This document shows, piece by piece, positions 19,158 to 31,165 of a stretch of DNA of 64,000 bases. The notes beneath the pieces are model-generated. The model was given only the letters and a program-made list of their open reading frames with translations, was not told the DNA's origin and made no database searches. Both the position numbers and the translations under genes were made by a program. The DNA is from Orientallactaga sibirica (Eukaryota > Chordata > Mammalia > Rodentia > Dipodidae), in assembly GCA_036365145.1 (NCBI GenBank), contig JAEOAD010000040.1, forward strand, positions 10,932,501-10,996,500, given 5' to 3'. Position 1 is the stretch's first letter. The number at the start of each line of letters is the position of its first letter.

Positions 19158-22149
19158 CTTTAACTGCCAAAAACTAAGAGCTGAGACAATCACCTTGGAA
19201 TGGAGCTTCCGATGTTTCTTTGTTTATCACTTAGTTATAAAACCAAAATAAACAATGAACCAAACAAATTCATCCAATAGCATCTTAGAAATGAATATGA
19301 GTATAACATCCAAACACTCTACAAACAGTTATCACTAACTACTTCTATAGGCACTCAATGGTATAAAATATTTATATAAAATATTTATAACTTTATTGTC
19401 CCCACTAGAGAGTGCAGTATGAAGCACACCCTATATATGATGCACATGGGGACTGACGCCTTTGAAAGGAGCTCATGTCTTGCCTCTCATGTGTACTTGA
19501 ACATACCTTATTAAATCAACTAACAGTGATAATCACATATTTAGGCATAACTATAGTGAGATATATATATATATATATCCACATTTATTTACAATGAGAA
19601 GCAAACTGATTGTGCCTATGTTATATGCTATTGACCATCACATAAGTTTTCATTCAGCCTTAAGAAACGACTCAGGGAGGTGTGCTGGACATACCCCCTT
19701 TAAGTGTCAAATAAATAAACTAGTTTGGTCTCTAGATCCAAATTTTCTTAGGTGCTAAAATTTTCTTCGATTTGGTTATGATAATGTCTGAATAATACAT
19801 GGCTTACTTTATGAGGCTATTAGGGAAGCATAAACTTGGAAGCATGCTACAGGTGACAAGGTGTTATTTTTGTATTCCTGTACAGGTGTGAAGTTTATTT
19901 TCCTTGACTTTTCTGCATGTGCAAGGTCTTCTATGAAGTGCATAGGGTTCACTTGTGCAGAAAGAAGAAAATTACTTAGGATCCTCTTGTTCAGAGTAGG
20001 AATTAAAATAGTGTTTCCTGTGTAATAGTTCATTATGTGTGGGTGATTGTGGAGTCACCAGGAAAGTTTATCAGATAGTTAAATCCAATTCTTCCTCCTT
20101 GCCCACCTCTTATCCTCTATATTGCTACTCTGTAAGAAAGTGCAGGCCTGCCAACAAAGGACACCACCACAATCAATGAAATGCTTCCTGTCATACCAGC
20201 TTCCTGATTCAGTATTGCTCCATTGACAATTCTATCCTGAAAGAAAAATGATAGCATAAATATTTGATTGAATTGAGACATTCGTCTTTCCTGGCATGAC
20301 AGCTACGAATTGCACAAGGTAAACCTTGTGACTTTGCGAATGAGCATCAGTTTTCAGAGAAGCTGTTCACCTCAGTATTGATTTTCTTGGAATAAAGCAA
20401 GTTATATGCATGTATTTTTACCATGAGAAATATTTCCTCCTATGCATTGATGGCATCAAATCTGAGATAAAAGTGTTAATTAAAATCAACTTATAATTCA
20501 AGCAGTAATCACAAAGGTCTCTCTTCAAGATATTTTTTTTTCTGTTTTTCTTTAAGTCTCAACTTGCATTTAAGAAGCAGTGTAAGATTCATTCTCATTT
20601 AGATGTAAATCATTAAATAGAAATATTTCCCTAAGGGGTTGCATTAATCTAAAGAAATCAATACATAAAGATCAAATATAAGTCACAACCAGCATCATTA
20701 ATGTGCTAGGCAAAAGACTAGTCTTTCTTGATTAACTAAAACTTGCCAATGCTAATTTATAAGGCTGTATTTCTCAGAGAAAACATACAGTACTCCTGTG
20801 ATATTTTGATGTTGGACAAGTTTGCTCATGTTGAATACTTCGAAATTAAAAAAAAAAATCAGTCTAAAAATGGAATGCAAATCCTATATCAGAATAATCA
20901 CAAAATATCACTGTGTTAAGTAAATAATATTTGTCTTCAGAAAATAATTGGAAAGCCATTTACTCTATTCTGCCAGCTTTAGTGACACACACTTCCCCCA
21001 CACTTTACTAGGCTCATTTGCAACTTTTCTTGCTGGTATTTCTATTCTGACTGGCAACATGGGTCCCAATTAGCACTAAATTTGCTAGTAATTCTTTGTT
21101 CTTCAGTTAGGGACTGACTACAGCTGTTCACTAGGAACAGAAACAAGAGACCTCCCTCCCACCCCGATTTCTATGGACCAGTGATCTGAGGTAATTGATT
21201 TTAGTCATAGCTGGTCCACACTAGTTTAAAACTCCATAAATGACTGTATATCCTATTAGTGATTCTGTTAGACATCAAACTTGCCTGAGGTGACAAGGAA
21301 GGCAACTCAATAACACCAAACCCAGGCACCGTGGAAAATAAACTCACCTACTGTGGAATGACAGGACTCCCTTGAGAACAGGGCTTCCCCAACCAAACAT
21401 CATTTCAAGAATTTCTCTTCAAGCACTATGCGAAATGGAGTTTTCTTTATGACTTCTTGTAAAACTATATTAGAAAAGCCCCTGGGATAATTCTAGCTGT
21501 TGTGAAATGTTTGGATCCCTGATTTCCATACACAAGCAGCCCCATAATTAATGAAAAGTACTGCAAAGATGTGTTTTCATGTCAATTTATGGTTGTAATG
21601 TCCAAGTCTGAAAATTTTCTAACCGAAGACATGCGTGGTTAGCACCTTGATATATGACAAACTAAAGCATCTCAAAACATTGGAATTTGCTAAGTGAAAA
21701 AATTTTGTTTTTTTTTATGTAAAAGTTACTTTTAACCTATATTGGGTAAATGAATGATTTTGAGTATGGAAACCTTTCCTTGTGGAGTCTCCACCAAATT
21801 ATACTGCCATTCACTACAAGTAATTTCTCACCCCTTGTATTCTTAAAAGCCCTCCCATAAACATTCTGAATTCTTTAAATCACAATTTTAGCCTATTCTA
21901 GAAAGTTTGAATATATTATTTATCTCTAATGAATATATTTGTTGTAGTTTATTTTTCGATTTTTGGACACAAAATCTTATGATGTAGGCCTTACTGGCTG
22001 CAAACTTGGGGCTTGCCATATCAGCTTCCTGATGCTGTAATTATAAGTGTGTGCTATGACCTTGCTTTTCAAACAATCTGTTATTAATCTGTATTAATCT
22101 GTTACTGAGCAATGACATACCTGTCTTAAAATCATTCATATTAGGTAAT
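19158..22149. other. 3 kb of AT-rich DNA without gene or readable repeat
   Basis: I scanned both strands. Apart from (TA)9 at 19560-19578 and short A or T runs (20528, 20850, 21710) I see no repeat, no frame above 75 codons and no splice-like coding block. This is the longest repeat-free interval in the window and a reasonable place to test for conserved non-coding elements. Confidence 0.5.
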
Positions 22150-22485
22150 TTCTTTTTTCCTGGGAAAAAAAATATCTGACCAGAAGATTCTTAAGGAATA
22201 AATGAGCTTATTCGGACCCATACTTCCCAACAGTAGGGTCCTTAATGGCAGGGAAGGCATAGAAGAGGCAAAAAGTAGGTCAGCCCCATCATCAGTCAGG
22301 AAACTGAGAGCCAGCAGCAAGCTGACCAGACTGTAAATCCGCATGGCCTTCCCTTCATGACACTCTTCCTTCAGCAAGGCTTCACTTCCTAAAGCTTCCA
22401 CAACTTTCTCAAATAGCACTGCAAGTGGGGCCAAGTGTGCAAACAGACCAGCCAAAAGGGGACCTTTGGCTTTCAAACCACACCT
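22150..22485 (-). mobile_element. Old URR1-like (hAT/Charlie-type) DNA transposon remnant
   Basis: On the minus strand it runs 'cacttggccccacttgcagtgc', 'gaagccttgctgaaggaagagtgtca', and ends near 22150 with 'ggtcagatatt...agaaattacctaa'. This resembles rodent URR1-type elements, whose 3' end reads like 'gtcaggtattttgtcacagcaa...agtaacta'. The 111-codon minus frame across it is fortuitous. No terminal inverted repeat or 8-bp duplication could be fixed by eye. Confidence 0.5.
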
Positions 22486-22616
22486 TCATTCAGCTTATTT
22501 TGTCCCTGAGACCTCTTTCCTTTTAACTCCATCATCTAAAGCAGGACCTTGTGGTTGTTTAATCCCTTTTGATAGTTGCCAGCAGTGGCTCCACATTTTG
22601 GTTTAGAAGAGAAATT

Positions 22617-23448
22617 TTTTTCAATATATTTTAGTTAATTATGTATATAGTATATATACAGCCATGATGGTACCATCGTTAGCCTTCTCCCTGTCCTCCC
22701 CCCATGGATAATGTGGGTCTTGCCTTATGGGGGCAGCCATCAGTTATGCAGGACAGGCAATGACTCTGTGTATAATGACCCAACTCATGGCTCTAAAAAT
22801 CTTTCTGCCCCCTCTTCCACCAGTTTCCCTGAGCCATGTTGGGTTCATTTTAGGTCTATTTCAGTGACAAGGTTTTGTGAGTCTCTGGATGTCTAATTTG
22901 GTAGGGGTTGAGTGTTCTTTGTGTCTATCTCCTTTGCCATTGTGCTGGTACCAGGTTCACCAATAAAGTAGCACCCTTGCTCATTTCCCCTATAACTCAA
23001 TGGCTTCATCTGGTGCCCTGATGTGGTGAGATGGGCTGATTCTCTCCTCAGCATATGCATCCATCTGAAAGAGAGAAGCAGGTTCTGCAATGGAGAGTGA
23101 GGTCAGTGCAAGATACATGGATAGCCATTATTATTTTAGAGAGAATTTAATAGGTATAGGCCCTCTTGTATCCCACTATTGGTGGGAGCTTGATATTGGG
23201 GAGCGGGCTCGTTTTTGGATACGGTTCTGACTTGTTTCCTGGTTCCAGGTATGGGTTCCATTCCACTGAGCGGATCCATTAGTCAAATCTAGAGCAGTTG
23301 GTAACCCACCATGGCTGTGTGACACTACTGCACTTATGTGACCATCATGTCAGGTTTGCTGCTGAGTAGCCTAGACCATGAGGTCCTTAGACAGATGTTG
23401 GTCGTTTTCCTCCAGACACACATATGTAATGCCTTCTGGTCTTCAAAT
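22617..23448 (-). mobile_element. LINE-1 3'-end (3' UTR-like) fragment
   Basis: Reverse orientation relative to the 2.7 kb copy. The 3' end ('tagttaattatgtatatagtatatatacagccatgatggtacc') is on the left and the order then runs backwards through 'ctgtcctccccccatgg', 'ccactgagcggatcc' and 'gtaacccaccatggctgtgtg'. Only a short T-run (22615-22621) marks the tail. The frames at 22711-23090 are non-coding artefacts. Confidence 0.65.
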
Positions 23449-23768
23449 ATTTTCTAAGATGACATTTAAACATTACTATTTTGGCATGTGGGCACACAGG
23501 TTAATCTGTTCATAATTCTGAATCCAGAGTGTTATTATTTCATATTTCTATGAAGCTTTATTTCAGTTTTTATACATGTATACTTAGTTTTATAAAGGTA
23601 TAAATGTTTCACCATTGATAATAGAATAGTGTTGTATATATTTTCTCATCAAAGTTTTTGATCACATCATAGTTTTCTAAACAAATTTGTTATAACTTTC
23701 AGTTGTGAATTATGCGATAGGACTTATTGATTAACATTGATTCATGTTTACATTTAAAATTGTTTTCT
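23449..23768. other. No recognisable feature
   Basis: AT-rich unique DNA between the L1 tail and a B1. Confidence 0.5.
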
Positions 23769-23916
23769 TTTTTTTTTTCTAGTTAGGGTTTCACACTAGT
23801 CCAGGTTGACTTGTAATTTACTATGTACTCTCAGGGTGACCTCAAACTCATGGCAGTTCTCCTTCCTCTGCCTCCCAAGTGCTGTGATTAAAGACCTGTG
23901 CCATCACACCCAGCAA
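23769..23916 (-). mobile_element. B1 SINE
   Basis: T-run at 23769-23780, then 'ctagttagggtttcacactagtccaggttgac', 'ctatgtactctcagggtgacctcaaactcatgg' and 'cctcccaagtgctgtgattaaagacctgtgccatcacacc'. Moderately diverged. Confidence 0.93.
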
Positions 23917-25839
23917 CATTTAATAATTTTGTGACTTAGGAATACAGTAAGAGTAGTTTACATGTGATAAGCATCTATCTAAACATGTAAGAACAACAAT
24001 TAATTGGGGAAACATGACTTTTTCACCAAGAACTTAAGATAAGGATGATCGAATCTGGAAGGTAATTGATGATTAAATGTTCATCTATACTGAAGAAAAT
24101 TGGAGCTAGGGTTTAAAGAAGTATGATGTGATCATGAAATTCATCCAAAATATACAACTCATAAAAAAGCTTAGATACAGAAAGAAAGGGGAAGGAAGAC
24201 AACTGATGACCAAGAAACATATCTAACCCCACCCCTAATGCCAAGCTGGCTGCATCATGTGTGAAATGATTTCTACCAATGATCTAGCTATGAACTTACA
24301 TGGCATTGAGGGGAATGAAAGTTCTAGAATTAGAAGCAGTCTAACTCTAACTAGAAAAGAGGTTATGGGGCAAGAAAAAGGAAGTAATAGGGACATTGTG
24401 GGTCTTGTTTCAAACCAAATTCCATTCCAAACTTTCAAATTGAAACTTGTTCTTTATGGTCACCTGAGTTGGTTCCTTCACATTCCTCTTGTCTTTCAGG
24501 CCTTCTTCACTGTGAAACTCGGTGCTAATCAGTTGGTCAGGGAGTTAAAAATAAAATGTAACCATTTATTTTATGAAGCTTGCAACTGAGTGTCCATGTT
24601 CATTCCAAGTACCAGAGCATTTAAAATGCCTGGGCATGCCAGTATTCATCTTCCACGGGTCACACATATTATGCTTTATATGGTACATATCCTGAAGTCA
24701 CCTCAGGAAGTGACAAGGTGGGTATCACATCAAATGTTAACTACCTCAATGCGACTATTCTGTCTTCAGTCCTGCAGATCCACTCCCAGCAGAAAGTCAC
24801 ACTCTGAACGGTATCCCAGTGTACCAAAATATAACAACCACTCAAAATCTAATTCAGGTGAAGACTAGAATGTTCTATGAACATTATACCAACAAGAGTA
24901 ATAGTCCAATAAAAAGTCTTGGAGCTATACACTCAACTACCATATGGGAGACTCTGGGTTCAATATTGAGTACCAGAAATGATCTAGATGTCCTCTGTAT
25001 GTACAGCAGCTACCCACCCAGCTAGATTTTGAGATTTTTTGCACATGAAAGTTCTTATATTCATAGGTATTCAAGTTTGAATAACAAAGAAGAGTTAGAT
25101 CAGTCACCACCATAGAATGTTTTTGACTTATGTTAATGCACAGATCCACCAGGATATATGTCTTACAGCTGTTCCTTAGAACTAAGACCACTTTGCATAT
25201 CACACAGTGGCACCTACACAGCAGGGCTGAAATGTAGAATTGGCAAACCAAATAAAGCATCCTGGTCATGTTTGAAGTTGCACAATATGCATGCAAAGGT
25301 TTTCCACCAATCTGTTAACAAATCTTCATTTTTGAAGCTAATTGAGTTAAAAATTAGTCATTACAATTGGCAAATAACTAGTAGAATATGTTTCTATTGT
25401 TACTCTAAAGAGAAATACATCAGCATAACTGTGATGGACTGTAGGTTTTTGAAGAAAATTGACTTACTCTACATAAAAATAAATCCTAGGGATTTAAATA
25501 AGTGGTATAAGAGAAAAGCAAACAGCGTGAAAGTTTCTGATTGGAATTCAGTTATAGTAGTTAAAAACTCAGAACTGTTTTTATTCTTTTCTTCAGAGAA
25601 TAAATTTAAAAGGTACAGTTTGAAAGGGCATGATCACACTTGGTCTAATAACCAGCTATAACAAGCATTCCAATTCTCAAATTTGAAATCCTTTTCTTCT
25701 TTTATCTTTTTCTTCCTTTAAGCTCTAGAAGGGGAAAAAATGTACTTTCTTTTAAAGTTTTTCTGTCCTTTTTGTGCAAAGGCCATGTTTCTGATTTTAA
25801 GGGTTTCTTAAAATGAAATTCTATGAGCAGAGAGGTACA
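23917..25839. other. No confirmed gene; contains one 167-codon open frame
   Basis: Unique AT-rich DNA. The frame at 25158-25661 (plus) starts with ATG and runs 167 codons without touching a repeat. Its amino-acid make-up (K, S, L, I, Y, F, N rich) is what translated AT-rich DNA gives, and I recognise no domain, signal peptide or membrane segment. In 64 kb one such frame by chance is not surprising. Confidence 0.5.
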
Positions 25840-26250
25840 GTAACTTACGGGGAAAAGCAGGAAACAAAATGAGAGAGAAGACTGAGCTCAACAGATGAGA
25901 CAGGCTTTATTGTCTACAGCCTGAGAAGGGCTCTGGCCAGGCAGGTCAGAAGCAACTTCCCTTACAGATAAGGGGATACTTACAGGGTTGTGGAGAATTC
26001 TTTGGTTGCAGGGTGGTCCACCTTGCCTCAGGCCTTGCGCCACTTTGGGGAGTTAATAATAGCACAAGTGATTTGGACCATTCCTGAGAACTGACAATTC
26101 TATGAGTGGTCTGAATCACTCTTGGGAAACCAAGAGTAACAATTATGAAATAGGAGTCAGAGTTCAAGAATGGTGACATTCTGATTCTATCAGTAACCAA
26201 TATTAAAGTCATAATTGCAAATACAAGCTACTTGAAGCGTATCAAGTTAC
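25840..26250 (-). mobile_element. Possible solo LTR fragment (endogenous retrovirus type)
   Basis: Read on the minus strand, a GC-richer section leads to 'ggctgtagacaataaagcc' (complement of about 25903-25921) and then a C/T-rich end. An AATAAA signal followed within about 20 bp by a pyrimidine-rich stretch is the R-U5 layout of an LTR. I could not define TG/CA ends or a target-site duplication. No coding region accompanies it. Confidence 0.35.
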
Positions 26251-26408
26251 ACAATGTTTGTGCAGCTGAAGAAGAAAGATATGAAGCTTTACAGGTCAGG
26301 CCTCTTTAAAATGAGGGAAAATACCATAGCCCTGCTTTGAATACTGTGTGTACACATGCACACCTGTACAAAATACACACATACTCACAAAACACACCTC
26401 ACCTTCTA

Positions 26409-26548
26409 CCATATATATATCCATATATATATATAAAGAGAGAGAGAGAGAATACAACATAAATATATGTGAAAGTTTTAAAGCACTTTTTCTTAATCTT
26501 CAATCTCCATTTAGACATATAAGAATCTTTGCAGGTAAATTTAAATGA

Positions 26549-26604
<56 letters not shown>

Positions 26605-26606
26605 AT
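26409..26606. repeat. Two (TA)n-rich tracts
   Basis: TATATA-rich sequence at 26409-26450, ending in (GA)n, and a longer (TA)n with GTGTGTG end at 26549-26606, separated by about 100 bp of unique DNA. Confidence 0.9.
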
Positions 26607-27597
26607 ACCATTTTCATAAATGTAATATAAAACAGTTATCAATTTTATTATATTAAATATATAGTTATGATTTATATACATGGAAGATATATTTTTACAG
26701 TGAATTATTACTACCTCACATTAATAAGAAACCAGAAAAAAAAATCCTTCACAATATTAAAAAATCTTTTGCTGATAATTTTCTTAGAGAATGGCTTCAG
26801 GTATCTGCTTATGTACTTTTTTATCTTACAAATATTCACTAGCTGTAAACATTCCTCTTTATTGTGTTGTAAGGAAAAGAGAACTATTGAACAAACATTA
26901 CTATTAATGCTATTTGTGTCATACTTACAAAAATATATGTATCACATGCTTAGTATTATACTAAGATATGAAATAGATAAGTAAAATACTTAAAGTGCCA
27001 AGAGAAGCTTGATATACATATGCAAACCTAACATTACCATGAATGCAATAATACTGTTTCTAATATTAACATCATTTCTAAAGTCATATTTTTACTATAT
27101 AACTCACCACTAGTTTTCTAGGGCTTTAATTTGTACCATATTTAAAATGTTACAAAGGATGATTTCACATAAAGCTGTAGAAATTACCAGGAGAACAGTT
27201 TTCTAATTGTTACCTACCAAAGTATCCTGGTTTTCTAGCTAAAAATTTAAGATATGAGAACTAGATGCATTTAAATTTACTTAGAAACAAACCACCTGGA
27301 ATATTAAGAGCTGTTCTTAAATATTTTAAGTATGCTTTATCAAAAACTAACAAGTTCAAATATACAAATTTTGACTTTACATTGAAGAACATTTCTATGT
27401 GACACTTTTCACAGATCTAGAAAGAGGCATATGGAAAGAGTCTGTGAGAAATACACATAAGCATAGCATTGCCAAGGATATGAGTTTTAAATTTCTATTT
27501 AGCTACAAGACATATAAAACATATGTATATAAGGCATTTTTATAATATGGAGAAACAAACATAGATACAGAAATATAATTACAGAAATGGTCCTTAA
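26607..27597. other. No recognisable feature
   Basis: Very AT-rich. The plus frame at 26667-26984 (105 codons) is K/I/Y/L-rich and unrelated to any protein I know. Confidence 0.5.
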
Positions 27598-27609
27598 TAA
27601 AAGCAATTT

Positions 27610-27765
27610 TATTAGCTGGGTATGGAGGTACACGCCTTTAATCTCAGCACTTGAGAGGCAGTGGTAGGAGGATTGCCATGAGTTTGAGGCCAACCTGAGA
27701 CTACATAGTGAATTCCAGGTCAGCCTGAACTAGATTATGATGCTACCTTTGAAAAAATAAATAAA
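27610..27765 (+). mobile_element. B1 SINE
   Basis: 'ttattagctgggtatggaggtacacgcctttaatctcagc' to 'ccaggtcagcctgaactagattatgatgctacctttg', tail AAATAAATAAA. The blocks 27598-27609 and 27766-27777 ('taaaa[g/t]caattt') form a target-site duplication. Confidence 0.94.
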
Positions 27766-27914
27766 TAAAATCAATTTGGCTGTTAATGTTATCAATCTCA
27801 TAATAGAAATGCTTCTTTTAAGTAAGATGTAAGTGCCCTCATGTGTAAATTAAATGAGCTATACAGTGATTCAAAATGAGTAAAGTACTTTAAAAAAAAA
27901 CAAAAAAACTTTCT

Positions 27915-28141
27915 GGGGCTAGAGAGATGGCTTGGCAGTTAAGGCGCCTGACTGCCAAGCCTAAGAACACCAATTCCAATCTCCAGGTCCCACGTGTAGC
28001 CAGATGTAAAAAGTGACACAAGGCCACAATGCCACACTTGCCCACAAGAAGGCGCACACATATGAAGTTCATTCACAGCTGCTAAAAGGCTGCTGGCGCA
28101 CCCATTCTATCTCTCTTTCTCTCTCCCTCTCTCAAAAAAAA
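27915..28141 (+). mobile_element. Dip-type SINE, long-body subfamily
   Basis: Head 'ggggctagagagatggcttgg', body with 'aaagtgacacaaggccacaatgccacacttgcccacaagaaggcgc' (long-body signature) and a short C/T tract ending in eight A's. A private insertion of 'aa' sits next to 'gatgt'. Confidence 0.94.
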
Positions 28142-28149
28142 TGTACATG

Positions 28150-28441
28150 AGTGTGTGTGTTACATGGAATATGTGTTTGTGTGGAGGTCTGAGGATGACC
28201 TTAGCCATCAGTCTGGACCTCTGCATTCTTGCAGGCTGGGACTTTTGTTCACTATGAGGCACACTAGGTTAACTGACCCAGTGGTTTCCAGGGATGCTCC
28301 TGTCTGTGCCTCTCATATAGGAGAGCTGGGATTCAAGGTACATGCTGCTACAACTGGCTTTACAAGGGCACTGGGAATGTGAACTCAGCTCCTCATGCTT
28401 GTGCAGAAAATACTTTTCTCATTGAGCCAGTTTCCAAGTCC
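28150..28441 (-). mobile_element. Old B4-type composite SINE
   Basis: 'gtgtttgtgtggaggtctgagg', B1-like 'ctcctgtctgtgcctctcatataggagagctgggattcaagg', then 'gggaatgtgaactcagctcctcatgcttgtgcag' and 'ttgagccagtttccaagtcc'. The same block order as at 7.9 and 13.5 kb. The plus frame at 28155-28382 is fortuitous. Confidence 0.6.
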
Positions 28442-28620
28442 TGAGCAAAGCACTTCCTATACATAACTTACATGCTAGTAAACACATGAGATCCACTGAA
28501 CAATTGCAAGGAACTGAGAGGATTTCCTCACAGGCACCAGGCTTGCGGCTGTTACATTTAATAATTCTTAGGAAAGATGATAGTTGAAAGTTAAATCTTT
28601 GACATATTTGGGTTTTTTTT

Positions 28621-28839
28621 TTTTCAATTTTTAAAAATATTTTTATTATTTATTTATTTGAGAGAGGGAAAGAGGCAGAGGGAGAGAGAGAAGGTACACC
28701 GGGGCTTCCAGCTCCTGCAAACAAACTGTAGATGCATGTGCCCCCTTGTGCATCTGGTTTACATGTGTCCTGGGGAATCAAACCAAGGCCCTTTGGCTTT
28801 GTAGGCAAGCGCCTTAACCACTAAGCCATCACTCCAGCC
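28621..28839 (-). mobile_element. Dip-type SINE (left of a head-to-tail pair)
   Basis: T-run and ATTTATTTATTTG tail, GA tract, 'aactgtagatgcatgtgcccccttgtgcatctgg', 'cctggggaatcaaacc', ending 'taagccatcactccagccc'. It joins directly to a second minus-strand SINE, so it probably inserted into the A-rich tail of that neighbour. Confidence 0.93.
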
Positions 28840-29040
28840 CATTTTAAAATTTTTATTTATTTACTTATTAGAGAGAGAGAGAGAGAGAATGGTTGCAACA
28901 GGACCTTTAGCCACTGCAAACGAACTCCAGATGCATGTGCCACCGTGGGCATCTGGCTTATGTGGGACCTGGATAATTGAACTGGGGTCCTCAGGCTTCA
29001 TAGACGTGCACCTCAACCACTAAACCATCTCTCCGGCCCC
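28840..29040 (-). mobile_element. Dip-type SINE (right of a head-to-tail pair)
   Basis: Tail 'attttaaaatttttatttatttacttatt', (GA)n at 28871-28888, 'gcaaacgaactccagatgcatgtgccacc', 'gggacctggataattgaactggggtcc', ending 'taaaccatctctccggcccc'. Same orientation as the element on its left. Confidence 0.93.
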
Positions 29041-29189
29041 TTATTTTGCTTTTAACAATGTTAAAGTGCTTTCTAGGGAAATAATATTTTACTGGAACCC
29101 AAGTACACATATATTATAATACATAAAATGTGTACATATTTAGTATATAAGTCTTTATATAAACAAATACACACATATAACATACTCCC

Positions 29190-29690
29190 TCTGCGCTAGT
29201 CAGCGCCACAATGTTGGGATGAACCTCCAAACCAGACACAGTTTATGGGAGTTATGGGATTTATTTCAGGCTCACAGATCCAGGGGAAGTTCCATAATGG
29301 CAGAGGAAGCTGGCTCTGTTTCAGAGTCCACTCAGAGAAAACCCCACTACTAGTACCATAAGCAAGAGCAAAAAACTGTCACTGAAACAGCTGGGAACAC
29401 AGGCAGAGTTCAAACACTCTTGGGAATTTAGGCTGGAATTCAGACCCACCCCCAGTGACATACTCCTTCAGTGCCCCAGTAGCAGGAGTCTTTCTGCTGA
29501 GACCAGAAGCTGTAAACTCAATTTTAATAATACTTGAGCCTTTGGAGTACATAGATTCAGACTACATTCTGCCCTTGGCTCCCAATAGTTTCATGACCAT
29601 CACACATTGCAAATTGTATGTAACCCAACTTCAAAGGTTCCCATAGTCTTCCTCAACTTTAAGTTAGTTCCAAAGTCCCAAGTCTTCCAG
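29190..29690 (-). mobile_element. Old URR1-like (hAT/Charlie-type) repeat
   Basis: Its minus strand contains 'cccataaactgtgtctgg', also found (one change) at about 31498-31515 in the plus-strand copy, and 'gtcactgggggtggg' with 'aattccagcctaaattccc'. The left end 'ctgcgctagtcagcgccac' would be its 3' terminus. The right part (29480-29690) seems to belong to the same old repeat but is harder to place. The shared block is seen directly; the family name is from memory. Confidence 0.5.
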
Positions 29691-29693
29691 TGC

Positions 29694-29702
29694 TATATAT
29701 AT

Positions 29703-29763
<61 letters not shown>

Positions 29764-29774
29764 CATACATATAC
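29694..29774. repeat. (ATATAC)n hexamer microsatellite
   Basis: About nine perfect ACATAT hexamers preceded by TATATATATA. Translations give IHIHIH or YIYIYI strings. Confidence 0.95.
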
Positions 29775-29811
29775 TCTCTATCGACTCTCTGTCTCTGTCA
29801 GGTTCTCCATT

Positions 29812-29848
29812 TCTCTCTCTCTCTCTCTCTATCTCTCTCCCTCTATCT
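29812..29848. repeat. (TC)n microsatellite
   Basis: A TC run with one interruption, about 40 bp after the hexamer array. I see no SINE body attached. Confidence 0.85.
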
Positions 29849-31165
29849 TTATCTCTTAGTCCTCCTGCCTGTAGCCTCTACTTCACAAGTATTAGGATTA
29901 CAGATGTGGTCCACTATGCATAGCTTCACTAAGGGTTCATTTTCATGGAACTATACACTGTACTGTATTGACAACAGAGAAATTAGTGATGGTAAGTCCC
30001 AAAGAGAAAAGACTTCCAAATTCTTTTAGTCTAAGCCTTCTCCCAAGGACACATTTTGGTATGGGTAATGACATCAAAGAAGAACAATGGAGTCATATTA
30101 ATAAAAATCTTTTGTGGGTGTTTAATGGAAAGTCTAATACAAAGGCCAGGCATTGTCATTATCTCCATGTGCTCTGATGATGGTGATTTGGGGACCAAGA
30201 AGAAAAAAAATGCTGAAAAAAAGAGAAAAATTCCCATGAGCTTCTGCTGTTAATATAAGTGTGCACAGCTGAATAAAAGCTCTCATATCTGGAAAAGACT
30301 GCTTCACACCCCCAAAACTCCAGCTGTTGCATAGATTGAAATATATGATTAGGCTAAACTGTCACAGCTAGAACCATCATTATCATCCTACACTGGCCTT
30401 GAGTGTCTATTCTCCACAGTGCTGAGAGCAATGTGTGTGAAGTGGAAGGCTCACCAGGACACATCAATACATTTATAAGTTGTCTGTGAAGGTAGAAGTA
30501 AGAACAGCCAATAGCAGCCGTGGCACCTTTATTTAGTCACACCAAGGAAAAGGTTCCAAAAGCCCCATTTTATTATATTGCAGGTTATGGAGACAGACTG
30601 TTCAGTAATTAATAGAACAATCTCTAGCTGCAAAGATACAGGGGATAAGGAAGGGTATCCAAATAGTCTAGGATGTCACTTAATAAAAAAAATCTCTAGT
30701 CATATAATTAATCATTAATGAAAATATTTTTATAATAATTTTCAAAGTAGACAGGTAGCTTCATTTGATATTTACCTTGATCTTTAAACTTAAATATTGG
30801 GAATTATAGCACGAAGTATTATACTCTGTCCCCTGTTCTTTCCCTAAAATAAGAAGAACTGACTTTATGTTTGCATATATCTTGGTTTTTTTTTTTTTTT
30901 TTAAACTCAGGATCAGTGCGTCCCAGAGACGTGGCCCCCTGAATGTGAACATCTTCTCCCCACATCTGTCCTGCTGTACTTTCTCATCCACCACCACATG
31001 TGCTTCTCGTTGTTATATTTCTTTCATCCTCGGAAAATTTTTGATCCAGTTAGAAAAAGGAAAATACATATATGAACATTTCCATGGATTAATAAGGCCA
31101 AAGTAATTTGTCATAACTACTTCTATATTCATCTGTTCATCTGTCAAATGTTGTAGTTGACCCTC
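29849..31165. other. No gene; one possible retroposed transcript piece
   Basis: Mostly AT-rich. At about 30887-31015 a GC-richer stretch is preceded on the plus strand by a T-run (30886-30902), so its minus strand would end in poly(A). It could be the 3' end of an unrecognised retroposed transcript. I see no AATAAA near the tail and no clear target-site duplication. Confidence 0.4.

Noticed and set aside
22141..22476. 111-codon Leu/Ala-rich minus frame that looks membrane-like
   Set aside because: The DNA follows an old interspersed repeat of the URR1-like type; the hydrophobic look is incidental.
29607..30029. 140-codon frame with repeated Tyr-Ile
   Set aside because: Created by the ATATAC hexamer array and the TC run.
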